Assembly: GCA_007123695.1 (NCBI GenBank)
Contig: SLGN01000058.1
Span: 1-15,658, forward strand
Reading direction: 5' to 3'
DNA from: Verrucomicrobiales bacterium
GTDB lineage: Bacteria > Verrucomicrobiota > Verrucomicrobiia > Verrucomicrobiales > DEV007
DNA length: 15,658 bases
The translations under genes and the position numbers were made by a program. Position 1 is the stretch's first letter; each line of letters begins with the position of its first letter. The notes under the pieces were generated by a model. It was not told the origin of the DNA. It did no database searches and was given only the letters and a program-made list of their open reading frames with translations. Positions 9,101 through 14,410 of this stretch are shown piece by piece.

Positions 9101-9979
9101 CGGGATCGTCAGCGAGGTCTCGGCGACGTTCGTGGCGAGGACGACGCGGCGCTTCGTCCTCATGGGATGGAAGACGGCCGCCTGCTCCGAGGCGGCCAGG
9201 CGGGCGTAGAGCGGCAGCACGACGGTGTCGCGGTATTTCCGCCCCTCCAGCAGCTCGGCGGCCTCGCGGATCTCGCGCTCGCCGGGCAGGAAGACGAGGG
9301 TGTCGCCGAGCCGGTCGATCTCGCCGAGGGCCTCGAAGCCCCGGGCGACCTGCTCGGCGAGCGACTCGTAGTCGTCGAGGGCCGGCTGATAGAGATCGGT
9401 CACGGGAAAGGTGCGGCCCTCGACCTCGATCACCGGCGCCCCGCCGAAGAAGTCGGAGAAGGCCCCCGCGTCGAGGGTGGCCGAGGAGATCACGACCTTG
9501 AGGTCGCGGCGCTTGGCGAGGATGCGGTGGAGGTAGCCGAGGATGAAATCGATGTTGAGGGAGCGCTCGTGGGCCTCGTCGATGATGAGGGTGTCGTACT
9601 GCCGCAGCTCGGCGTCGTTGCGCGTCTCGGCGAGGAGGACGCCGTCGGTCATGAACTTCACCCGCGTCGCCGCACGGTCGGTGCGGTCCTCGAAGCGGAT
9701 CTGGTAGCCGACCTCGCGTCCCAGCGGCACTTGCAGCTCCTCGGCGACGCGGGACGCCACCGAGGTCGCGGCAATGCGGCGGGGCTGGGTGCAGCCGATG
9801 CGCCGCCCTTTCGTCCCGCGGCCCATGGCGAGAGCGATCTTGGGGAGCTGGGTCGTCTTGCCCGAGCCCGTGTCGCCGCAGACGATGACGACGGCATGGC
9901 GCTCCATCGCGGCGCGGATGTCGTCGCGCCGCCGCGAGACCGGCAGATCGGGGGGGAAGTCGGGTGAGTCGAGGTTCAC
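6128..9979 (-). CDS. hrpA: ATP-dependent RNA helicase HrpA (DEAH box)
   Basis: A 1283-residue DEAH/DExH RNA helicase; in E. coli HrpA has been linked to mRNA processing and to rescue of stalled ribosomes. Helicase motifs in order: Walker A GDTGSGKT (35-42), TQPRRIAA (64-71), DEAH (134-137), SAT (166-168), TNVAETS (283-289) and motif VI QRRGRCGR (330-337), with the Cys variant typical of HrpA. Helicase-associated and OB-fold regions follow, and a long C-terminal part matches the HrpA-specific DUF3418-type extension. The start is uncertain: GTG at 9979 begins just before the conserved DLPVSRRRDDI segment, while a TTG at 10057 would add 26 Pro/Arg-rich residues. Either way it lacks the roughly 70-residue N-terminal extension of E. 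coli HrpA. Its stop lies 52 bases from the rlmN start, and it is divergent from the rhodanese gene. Confidence 0.95.
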   Translation of the reverse strand: MNLDSPDFPPDLPVSRRRDDIRAAMERHAVVIVCGDTGSGKTTQLPKIALAMGRGTKGRRIGCTQPRRIAATSVASRVAEELQVPLGREVGYQIRFEDRTDRAATRVKFMTDGVLLAETRNDAELRQYDTLIIDEAHERSLNIDFILGYLHRILAKRRDLKVVISSATLDAGAFSDFFGGAPVIEVEGRTFPVTDLYQPALDDYESLAEQVARGFEALGEIDRLGDTLVFLPGEREIREAAELLEGRKYRDTVVLPLYARLAASEQAAVFHPMRTKRRVVLATNVAETSLTIPGIRFVIDSGLARVSRHDPGSGVQRLRVEPVSKASARQRRGRCGRISEGVCLRLYSEEEFAERPDFTDPEIRRSNLAGVVLQMEHLGLGDPLDFPFVDPPQPKRVTQAYRALEEIGALTKQGRVVHLTGLGHSLARLPLDPRVGRILVAAEAEGCLAEGLVVASALAVQDPRERPRDRQQAADEAHAKFRDKRSDFTMWLRLWHGLDGARRQSGNQLRKFCQRHFLNHRRTQEWLNLHRELRATLREMKWRLPDPNTPLEDPADTYSEPLHRAVLAAIPSRIGTWRGKGQGYRGAGDSTFHLFPGSGLFGASPAWVMAFELVETSRLYARNAAVFDPGWFEKVAPHLCRYRYSNPHWSPEQGAVYGEERVLAFGLPVVEKRRVHYGRIDARVAREIFLLEALVNGNTRAPIAALARNRETMAAAERLEHKTRRLGGLLHPPGIVAFYEDRVPASICTQKDFERWIAKQNPGFLDFSLEDCLVPRPDPIRPEDYPDTIPSPDGATEFVLRYLHNPSDPADGITCELPLVELPHLPAWFGEWLVPGWIGEKVGALLRCLRKETRTLLPANREVVEDFLAAWEGYEPACGLLEAVVDHLHEAHGLVVTPGSFELARLPEHLRLRFEVLDDAGRVVGAGHELEELQRALAGRVRDRFETVAKGRFERAAVGSWNFGELPRRVELDRHTCGFPGLHDTGADRPAMRLWPSEECALFQHRLGTTRLYRFVRKDRIDRLLAAMFAGKTDAPIPVAAASRIGEKPGPAFNSLAAAFGDLGRAPAPAPKAAAPGKPATGVPKAVAGRFLSPGESFLLARLGPGAAEQKEDLLRRILADLLGTPFSPSEWEAASARCDGEIFGHAPLVCEAVARVLKVAETVSGLLAEAPRGYEQSIEDARRQFDRLLAPGWLLVDDFARSLVHFQGLELRITRMLGAPPAKDLQKLERYEAETAAIDWRGSGCECGKGPPAVVHAAALAADRDLRLKHFAPELRARLKGG

Positions 9980-10125
9980 GATTCGGAGAGGGGGAGGGCG
10001 GGGCGGGAATCGCCCCGGGGCAGGCAACTGTCTTCGCCGCGAACGGAGGAAGGTCAAGGCGGGGCTTGCCGGTACGGGCTCGGACCGGGGCTGGGGCCGA
10101 GGGTTCGCACCGGCGCGACTTCCGC

Positions 10126-10156
10126 TTGGAATCGCCGCGAATCTCGCCTACGTTTC
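10126..10156 (+). promoter_or_regulatory. Candidate promoter of the rhodanese gene, implying a nearly leaderless mRNA
   Basis: TTGGAA (10126-10131) and TACGTT (10149-10154) are separated by exactly 17 bases, and the second box extends to TACGTTTC, only 3 bases before the ATG at 10160. A start site about 7 bases downstream of the -10 box would fall on the start codon. The boxes are weak matches to sigma-70 consensus; the TAnnTTT pattern also resembles a Bacteroidetes-type -7 box. The remainder of the hrpA-rhodanese gap (9980-10125) shows no further clear element. Confidence 0.35.
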
Positions 10157-10159
10157 TGT

Positions 10160-10564
10160 ATGAAGACACTCCCCGCCATCGCCCTTTCCGCCTGTCTCGC
10201 CCTCGCCGCCGCTCCTCTTTGCGCCGCCGATCCCGTCGATGTCGACGTCGCCAAGGCCGCCGAAATTCTCTCCGGCGAAGAGAAGGTCGTCGTGCTCGAT
10301 GTGCGCACCCCCGAGGAGTTCGCCGACGGCCACCTCGAGGGAGCGGTGAACATCGACTACAACGGAGGTTCCTTCGAGGAGCAGCTCGCCAAGCTCGACC
10401 CGGCGAAGCCCTACCTCGTCCACTGCGCCGCCGGGGGCCGCAGCGGGAGGTCGCTCGGAACCTTCAAGAAGCTCGGCTTTTCCAAAGTCTACCACCTCGC
10501 CGACGGCTACAACGGTTGGGAAGACGCGGGCAAGCCGGTGGTGAAGGGCAAGCCGGGCCAGTGA
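10160..10564 (+). CDS. Secreted single-domain rhodanese (sulfurtransferase-like) protein
   Basis: A 134-residue protein with a Sec signal peptide (MKTLPAIALSACLALAAAPLCA, cleavage near residue 22-23) and one rhodanese domain, resembling the periplasmic PspE type. The domain shows VVVLDVRTPEEFADGHLEGAVNID (43-66) and the active-site loop CAAGGRS (89-95), with Cys89 as the likely persulfide carrier, followed by GFSKVYHLADGYNGWEDAGKPV, the classic C-terminal signature. It probably transfers or detoxifies sulfane sulfur (thiosulfate or cyanide) in the periplasm; the substrate cannot be read from sequence. It stands alone, divergent from hrpA and convergent with the AraC-type gene, whose stop lies 38 bases downstream. 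The lipobox test fails because Leu precedes Cys21, so a lipoprotein is unlikely. Confidence 0.9.
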   Translation: MKTLPAIALSACLALAAAPLCAADPVDVDVAKAAEILSGEEKVVVLDVRTPEEFADGHLEGAVNIDYNGGSFEEQLAKLDPAKPYLVHCAAGGRSGRSLGTFKKLGFSKVYHLADGYNGWEDAGKPVVKGKPGQ

Positions 10565-10602
10565 ACGGTCGTGCGAGGACGCAACGGCCGGTCTCCGGTG
10601 TC

Positions 10603-11436
10603 CTAGCCACCCTCGGGACTCCGCATCGCGGCGCGCCAGCGGGTCGGGGTCTGCCCGGTCTGCCGACGGAACCAGCGCGCGAAGTAGTTCTGGTCGTCCA
10701 TGCCCACGGCGGAGGCGATTTCGCCGATGGGTAGGGTGCCCCCGCGCAGCGCGGCGGTCGCCTCGGCGAGCCGCAGGCGGTCGAGAATACCGCCCACGGT
10801 CGTGCCCGCCTCGCTGCGGAGCTGGCGGTTGAGGTGGTCGAGGCTGCGTCCCAGTTCGGCGGCCACGGACCGGGGGGTGAGCCCGGCGAATCCACGTCTT
10901 GCGGCGACGCGGCGCACCGCGGCGGCGACCGGTCCGCCTTCCTCGCCGATCCTGCCTTCGGGCGCGGAGACGAGTTCCTCGAGCCGGGCCAGCAATCGCA
11001 GCACGAGCGCCGCGGTCTGCAGGGAAAAGGCATCGCCCTGTCTCCGCAGCCCATGCAGGCGGACGAGCCATCGTTCGATGCGGGCGAGATCCCCCGGCGC
11101 CAGCACCGCCGACTCGCTCCACGCCGCCGCCGCATCCGCCTCGAAATCGATGGCCAGACAAATGGGCCGCACCGACCGCGTCTTGGCGAAGCGGTGGGCC
11201 TGCCCCGGCGGCACGTGCAGCACGCTGCCGCGCCGCACCGGCACGGACCGGTCGCCGAGATGCTGCGTGCCCTCGCCCCGCAAGTAGACGAGCAACTGCG
11301 AAAAGCGGTGCACGTGCTCGTCGAGGCGCTCGACCCGCGGCATGTGCTGGTTCAGCGCGAATCTCCGCACCGCAAAGCCGCGCCACCGGATCCGCAGATC
11401 CTCCAAAAGGATGGGCTGGAACTCCCGCCGGGCCAT
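10603..11436 (-). CDS. AraC-family transcriptional regulator with N-terminal cupin-like sensor domain
   Basis: A 277-residue cytoplasmic DNA-binding regulator. The N-terminal half has the cupin-like pattern HVHRFSQLLVYLRGEG followed by GSVLHVPPGQAHRF, usual for AraC proteins that sense small sugars or derivatives. The C-terminal third has two helix-turn-helix motifs: TPRSVAAELGRSLDHLNRQLRSEAGTT, then IGEIASAVGMDDQNYFARWFRRQTGQTPTRWR, the canonical AraC signature. The ATG at 11436 is preferred; a GTG at 11490 would add an Arg-rich 18-residue leader and place the operator-like palindrome inside the gene. The gene is divergent from the aldolase-isomerase operon, with 86 bases between the start codons, so it most likely controls that operon and itself. 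The ligand is unknown, but a sugar or sugar acid fits the neighbours. Confidence 0.93.
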   Translation of the reverse strand: MARREFQPILLEDLRIRWRGFAVRRFALNQHMPRVERLDEHVHRFSQLLVYLRGEGTQHLGDRSVPVRRGSVLHVPPGQAHRFAKTRSVRPICLAIDFEADAAAAWSESAVLAPGDLARIERWLVRLHGLRRQGDAFSLQTAALVLRLLARLEELVSAPEGRIGEEGGPVAAAVRRVAARRGFAGLTPRSVAAELGRSLDHLNRQLRSEAGTTVGGILDRLRLAEATAALRGGTLPIGEIASAVGMDDQNYFARWFRRQTGQTPTRWRAAMRSPEGG

Positions 11437-11441
11437 GTTCT

Positions 11442-11465
11442 CACGAAATCGACGTCGATATCGTG
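11442..11465. promoter_or_regulatory. 24-bp near-perfect palindrome, candidate operator of the divergent regulator/aldolase region
   Basis: The left half CACGAAATCGAC and right half GTCGATATCGTG are complementary at 11 of 12 positions (only A11447/A11460 mismatched), with ATCGACGTCGAT perfect at the centre. In addition AATCGACG recurs at 11447 and 11468, a 21-bp offset of two helical turns, which is the spacing known for AraC-type half-sites. It ends 5 bases from the regulator's start codon, which would suit autoregulation. Confidence 0.55.
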
Positions 11466-11509
11466 CTAATCGACGCGAAGAAGTTCTCACCCATCCGCGG
11501 CGGTTTGGC

Positions 11510-11517
11510 TACCTTTT
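11510..11517 (+). promoter_or_regulatory. Possible -7/-10 box of the aldolase operon
   Basis: TACCTTTT lies 5 bases before the ATG at 11523 and resembles TACGTTTC ahead of the rhodanese gene. If functional, the transcript would start at or next to the start codon. No convincing upstream -35 element was recognised, so this is tentative. Confidence 0.25.
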
Positions 11518-11522
11518 TCTCC

Positions 11523-12605
11523 ATGATCACCGATCCCGCCGAACTGAAGCCCTCCACCACCTGGGAGGAGACCGTCTGGGCCCACACCCCCGAGGATGCC
11601 CTCGTCGACCATGTGTCCAAGCCCCGGCTCTGCGTCGCGACCCTGCTGCCCTTCCGCGAGGGCCGGCCCGACTGGGAGGGCTTCGAAAACAGCATCCGCT
11701 GGATGATCTCCTGCGCCGAGGCCGCCGGGGTCGAGATCGCCTTCGTCCTCAACGCCGACACCGGCTACATCTTCCAGCTCGACCTGGAGCTCTACGGCGA
11801 GGTCATCCGCCGCTTCCGCGCCGCCTTTCCCGAGCCGACCATCATCTGCGGCTCGACCGCGGTGGGCGCCTCGGGCGACGCCTTCCAGCCCGAATGGTAC
11901 CGCCCCCACTTCGAGATCGCGCAGAGTTTCGAGAACGTCGAGGTGATGATCATGACCTCGAAGCTGCTCAACGAGCTCGGCACCGAGAAGCGCCGCGACG
12001 CCTATTTCGAGATCGCCGAGATGCTGACCGTGCCCGGCATCGTCCACGCCCTCGAGCCGGCCTTCGTGCCTTGGGCGACTCCCTACGGTCCCTGGCTGCT
12101 CCACGAACTCGCCAATCACCCGAAGTTCGTCGGCGGCAAGATCTCGACTCTCGACGAGCCGCATTTTCTTTATTGGGCTTCGATGTGCCGCGACCTCGGG
12201 CTCGACTTCGCGCCTCACAGCGGCGACGACTTCGGCATCGCTTCGGCGATCAAAATGGGCCTGCCTTTGCTGATCGGCGCCGGCGTCTCGGCCTGTCCGC
12301 TGATCTGCGAGGCGAAGCGGATGTGGACGAGCGAGCCGCTCGACACGCGAGTCTACAAGCTCTTCGAAGCCTTCCAGTCGCTCGAGGACGCCGTCTTCCG
12401 CCTCGACGCGAAGGGCAGCGCCGCCGCCTACAAGCACAGCACTGCGCATGTCCTGAAGCTGCTCGGACTGATAGCCTCGAGCGAGATCCATCCCGACTGT
12501 CCCGACCTTCGTCCCGAGGATGAGGCGGAAAGGATGAAGGAAGCTCTCGTGAGGCCGCTTCGGATCGCCGAGCGGCTGGGGATCGAGGGTTTTCGGCTGG
12601 CGTAG
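11523..12605 (+). CDS. Dihydrodipicolinate synthase (DapA)-superfamily lyase/aldolase, probably catabolic
   Basis: A 360-residue TIM-barrel class I aldolase or lyase. The barrel begins at RLCVATLLPFREGRPDWEGF (35-54). Lys206 in KFVGGKISTLDEP is the expected Schiff-base lysine. The usual GTTGE motif is replaced by NADTGYIF (77-84), keeping only one of the two threonines. C-terminal features are DDFGIASAIKMGLPLLIGAGVSACP (235-259) and YKHSTAHVLKLLGLI (303-317). The divergence from DapA at the Thr-Thr pair, the extra N-terminal 30 residues and the AraC/isomerase context argue against lysine biosynthesis. A keto-deoxy-sugar-acid aldolase or dehydratase in sugar or uronate breakdown is more plausible, but the substrate is unknown. 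It lacks a ribosome binding motif. An S23 cassette separates it from its likely operon partner at 13190. Confidence 0.85.
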   Translation: MITDPAELKPSTTWEETVWAHTPEDALVDHVSKPRLCVATLLPFREGRPDWEGFENSIRWMISCAEAAGVEIAFVLNADTGYIFQLDLELYGEVIRRFRAAFPEPTIICGSTAVGASGDAFQPEWYRPHFEIAQSFENVEVMIMTSKLLNELGTEKRRDAYFEIAEMLTVPGIVHALEPAFVPWATPYGPWLLHELANHPKFVGGKISTLDEPHFLYWASMCRDLGLDFAPHSGDDFGIASAIKMGLPLLIGAGVSACPLICEAKRMWTSEPLDTRVYKLFEAFQSLEDAVFRLDAKGSAAAYKHSTAHVLKLLGLIASSEIHPDCPDLRPEDEAERMKEALVRPLRIAERLGIEGFRLA

Positions 12606-12616
12606 TCGGGGTTGGA

Positions 12617-12674
12617 ATCGAAATCGGGATCGAAATCGGGATCGAAATCGGGGGTCGAAATCGAAATCGGAATC
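12617..12674. repeat. Left arm of 12-bp tandem repeats (ATCGAAATCGGG)n flanking the S23 gene
   Basis: Three perfect units ATCGAAATCGGG occupy 12617-12652, followed by a degenerate tract (12655-12674) made of the same GAAATCG core. It begins 11 bases after the stop of the aldolase gene. Bases 12618-12652 are perfectly complementary to 13095-13129, and TCGAAATCGA (12655-12664) can pair with 13084-13093 after a small bulge. Confidence 0.95.
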
Positions 12675-12698
12675 ACCTCACCGCTACTTACCGCACCG

Positions 12699-13166
12699 AT
12701 GTCCCTCGGACACGAAAAGCTCGATGTCTACCGCCTGGCGATCCGATACGTCGCCTGGGTATTCGAGCATTCCGAAAGATTGACAGGCATGCATCGCCAT
12801 GCCCGTGACCAATGGCTGCGAGCAAGTCAATCAATCCCGCTGAACATCGCTGAAGGAAATGGAAAGGCATCGGAAGCGGATCGGAGGAAATATTTCGAAA
12901 TCGCCCGTGGCTCGGCGCTGGAGTGTGCTGCGATCCAGGATGTGTTGGTGGTCGGCAAGGGGCTGGATGAGCTCGTGAGCCGCAAGCGCAAAGTGGAGCT
13001 GGATCGCATGAGCGCGATGCTAAGTCGCTTGGGGAAAAGGGGGTATCTTGTGGAGGAAGACCGGGCGGGATATGGGTTGGACGTCGATTTCGATCCCGAT
13101 TTCGATCCCGATTTCGATCCCGATTTCGAGAGGGCGGAAGGAGAGGGGAACGGGGCTCGGCATTGA
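12699..13166 (+). CDS. Four-helix-bundle protein of the S23 / 23S rRNA intervening-sequence protein (IVP) family
   Basis: A 155-residue small helical protein. The family core is clear: HEKLDVYRLAIRYVAWVFEHSERL (5-28), then SQSIPLNIAEGNGKASEADRRKYFEIARGSALECAAIQDVL (43-83), the highly conserved central signature. Relatives are encoded in 23S rRNA intervening sequences and include the Avd accessory protein of diversity-generating retroelements; their role is probably nucleic-acid binding as a pentameric barrel, but the cellular function is generally unknown. The C-terminal tail repeats Asp-Phe-Asp-Pro (about 128-144), which is the translated right arm of the 12-bp repeat. Start 12699 is chosen at the family N-terminus; a TTG at 12612 would translate the left arm as a Ser-Lys-Ser-Gly repeat. 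Base composition is unlike its neighbours (27 G+C of 60 in 12841-12900). It sits between two genes of a probable sugar operon. Confidence 0.9.
   Translation: MSLGHEKLDVYRLAIRYVAWVFEHSERLTGMHRHARDQWLRASQSIPLNIAEGNGKASEADRRKYFEIARGSALECAAIQDVLVVGKGLDELVSRKRKVELDRMSAMLSRLGKRGYLVEEDRAGYGLDVDFDPDFDPDFDPDFERAEGEGNGARH
13085..13130. repeat. Right arm of inverted 12-bp tandem repeats (CCCGATTTCGAT)n inside the 3' end of the S23 gene
   Basis: About 3.8 units of CCCGATTTCGAT, the reverse complement of the left-arm unit, run from 13085 to 13130; the last base differs. Because 12 is a multiple of 3 the array stays in frame and encodes DFDP repeats. Together with the left arm it can form a stem of 35 uninterrupted base pairs (45 with one bulge) enclosing most of the S23 gene, including its start codon. 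Confidence 0.95.
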
Positions 13167-13189
13167 GGGAAACGATCACCGAAGATTTT

Positions 13190-14008
13190 ATGAATCCGCA
13201 TCCGAAACTCTGCATCCACACCATCACCACCAAGCCCTGGTCGGTCGAGACGGCGATCGGCAAATACGCCGAGGCCGGCATTGGCGGCATCACTGTCTGG
13301 CGGCAGTGGCTCGAGGGCCGCGACCCGGAAAAGATCGGCGAGCGCATCCGCGCGGCGGGCTTGGAGGCGGTCTCGGTCTGCCGGGGCGGCTTCTTTCCCG
13401 CGCCCACGGCGGCGGAGCGCGCCACCGCCATCGAGGACAACCGCCAAGCCATCCGCGAGGCCGCCGCGCTGGGGGCGCCGCTCGTGGTGCTCGTCTGCGG
13501 GGCCGTTCCCGGTCAACCGCTTGCGGAATCGCGCCAGCAGATCGCCGACGGCATCGCCGCCGTCCTGCCCCTCGCCGAGGAGCTGAACGTCCGTCTCGGG
13601 ATCGAGCCGCTGCATCCGATGTACGCCGACGACCGCAGCGCGATCAACACCATGGCCTCGGCCAACGAGGTCTGCGACCGCCTCGACCACCCGCTCGTCG
13701 GCATCGCGGCGGACGTCTACCACATCTGGTGGGATCCCGACCTCGCGGAGCAGATCGCCCTGACCGGGGAGAAGAACCGCCTCTTCGCCTTCCACCTCTG
13801 CGACTGGCTCACCCCCACGGTGGACCTGCTCAACGACCGCGGACTGATGGGCGAAGGCTGCATCGACCTGAAGGGCATCCGCGCCATGGTCGAGGCGGCT
13901 GGGTTCAACGGGTATCACGAGGTGGAGATTTTTTCGAACCGCTGGTGGGCCGTGGACCAGGATGAGTTCCTTGCGAAGATCGTGAGAGCCTACGGCGAGC
14001 ATTGTTAG
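13190..14008 (+). CDS. Sugar phosphate isomerase/epimerase-like TIM-barrel protein (AP-endonuclease family 2 fold)
   Basis: A 272-residue xylose-isomerase-like TIM-barrel enzyme. These proteins bind a divalent metal and interconvert ketoses, inositol derivatives or related sugars. Likely metal ligands lie at the ends of successive strands: Glu139 in LGIEPLHP, Asp175 with His178 in GIAADVYHIWWD, His202 in FAFHLCDW, and Glu246 in GYHEVEIFS. The ATG at 13190 begins directly before the first strand (KLCIHTIT); a TTG at 13163 would overlap the S23 stop. GAAGA lies close to the ATG but is a weak ribosome binding site. Its probable operon partner is the DapA-type gene, with the AraC regulator upstream. 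The actual sugar is not deducible. The S23 cassette interrupts the expected close spacing of the two enzymes. Confidence 0.9.
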   Translation: MNPHPKLCIHTITTKPWSVETAIGKYAEAGIGGITVWRQWLEGRDPEKIGERIRAAGLEAVSVCRGGFFPAPTAAERATAIEDNRQAIREAAALGAPLVVLVCGAVPGQPLAESRQQIADGIAAVLPLAEELNVRLGIEPLHPMYADDRSAINTMASANEVCDRLDHPLVGIAADVYHIWWDPDLAEQIALTGEKNRLFAFHLCDWLTPTVDLLNDRGLMGEGCIDLKGIRAMVEAAGFNGYHEVEIFSNRWWAVDQDEFLAKIVRAYGEHC

Positions 14009-14092
14009 TCCTCCACCGTCTCGCCCCACCGCCCCTCGCCCATCGTTCAGATGTTGCCGCAAAAACAAAAAGCGAAAGGAATGCGCGAAGCG

Positions 14093-14120
14093 AAGTGGCA
14101 TTGGCTTCCGGCCAATGGAC
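14093..14120 (+). repeat. REP-like repeat unit A
   Basis: A 28-nt unit consisting of AAGTGGCA, left stem TTGGC, loop TTCCG, right stem GCCAA and TGGAC. With the flanking CA and TG the stem is 7 bp (CATTGGC/GCCAATG). It aligns without gaps to the reverse complement of 14221-14248. Such units are reminiscent of dispersed palindromes common in Verrucomicrobiota and Planctomycetota genomes (recall, not search). Confidence 0.75.
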
Positions 14121-14220
14121 CTGTGTTTGAGAATCGAAAAACCAAGAAAACGTCAATCGCGATGGATTTTCGAGCTTGGACCGCCAGTTCTCTCCTTCGG
14201 CCTTCGGAGCGGCAGCCGAA

Positions 14221-14248
14221 GTCCATGGGCAAGATGCCCATGCCACTT
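14221..14248 (-). repeat. REP-like repeat unit B, inverted relative to unit A
   Basis: Read on the minus strand this is AAGTGGCA, left stem TGGGC, loop ATCTT, right stem GCCCA and TGGAC. It has the same 28-nt length and outer sequences as unit A. The stems differ by a compensatory T-A to G-C change and the loops differ freely. The pair spans about 156 bp in mirror orientation, like a bacterial interspersed mosaic element. Confidence 0.8.
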
Positions 14249-14307
14249 TTTCTTGCGCCTACGTCCGCACGGTGAACGGCCACACCATCCAGGCGCGGCA
14301 GCGACTT

Positions 14308-14346
14308 AATCAAAAATCCGAAATCAACATTCATCAATCGTCAATC
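14308..14346. repeat. Short-period AATC-rich tract
   Basis: The sequence repeats AATC-containing words (AATCAAAAATCC, AAATCAAC, ATCAATCG, TCAATCC) every 6-10 bases. It is low-complexity spacer with no coding signal. Confidence 0.5.
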
Positions 14347-14410
14347 CCGCCCCTTCCACCCTAGGCGTCTACTTACCCCTCAACTCTGACATCACCCACC
14401 GTCCACCGCC

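Larger units (their letters stand above)
14009..14410. other. 402-bp intergenic region with REP-like repeats, relatively AT-rich
   Basis: No convincing gene is seen. Short open frames on both strands here read through repeat sequence (for example MGKMPMP and MGILPMDFG) and lack family features. The region holds two inverted 28-nt REP-like units, an AATC-rich tract at 14308-14346, and CTACTTACC (14369-14377), which also occurs at 12684-12692 ahead of the S23 gene and might be a weak promoter box for the following gene. Confidence 0.7.

Noticed and set aside
6965..9967. Very long open frame (1000 residues) on the plus strand opposite hrpA
   Set aside because: It is an antisense shadow produced by high third-position G+C in hrpA; its composition (Gly/Val/Asp/Glu/Ala rich) has no domain pattern, and the opposite frame has full helicase motifs.
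10160..10225. Lipoprotein signal for the rhodanese (Cys21)
   Set aside because: The residues before Cys21 are Ala-Pro-Leu, with Leu at -1, which does not fit a lipobox; an ordinary Sec signal peptide is the better reading.
10565..10602. Possible terminator hairpin between the rhodanese and AraC genes (GGAC ... CCGGTCTCCGG ... GTCC)
   Set aside because: Only two short 4-bp stems separated by an uneven internal loop and no T-tract; too weak to call.
12617..13130. Tandem repeat arms as a CRISPR array
   Set aside because: The 12-bp units are contiguous without unique spacers, and no cas gene is nearby.
12699..13166. S23 gene as the Avd subunit of a diversity-generating retroelement
   Set aside because: No reverse transcriptase, template repeat or variable repeat is present in the window; only the general fold is shared.
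14051..14337. Short open frames on both strands of the 14.0-14.4 kb gap (74-113 residues)
   Set aside because: They read through the REP-like units and AATC tract, overlap each other on opposite strands and have no recognisable family features; treated as repeat sequence.
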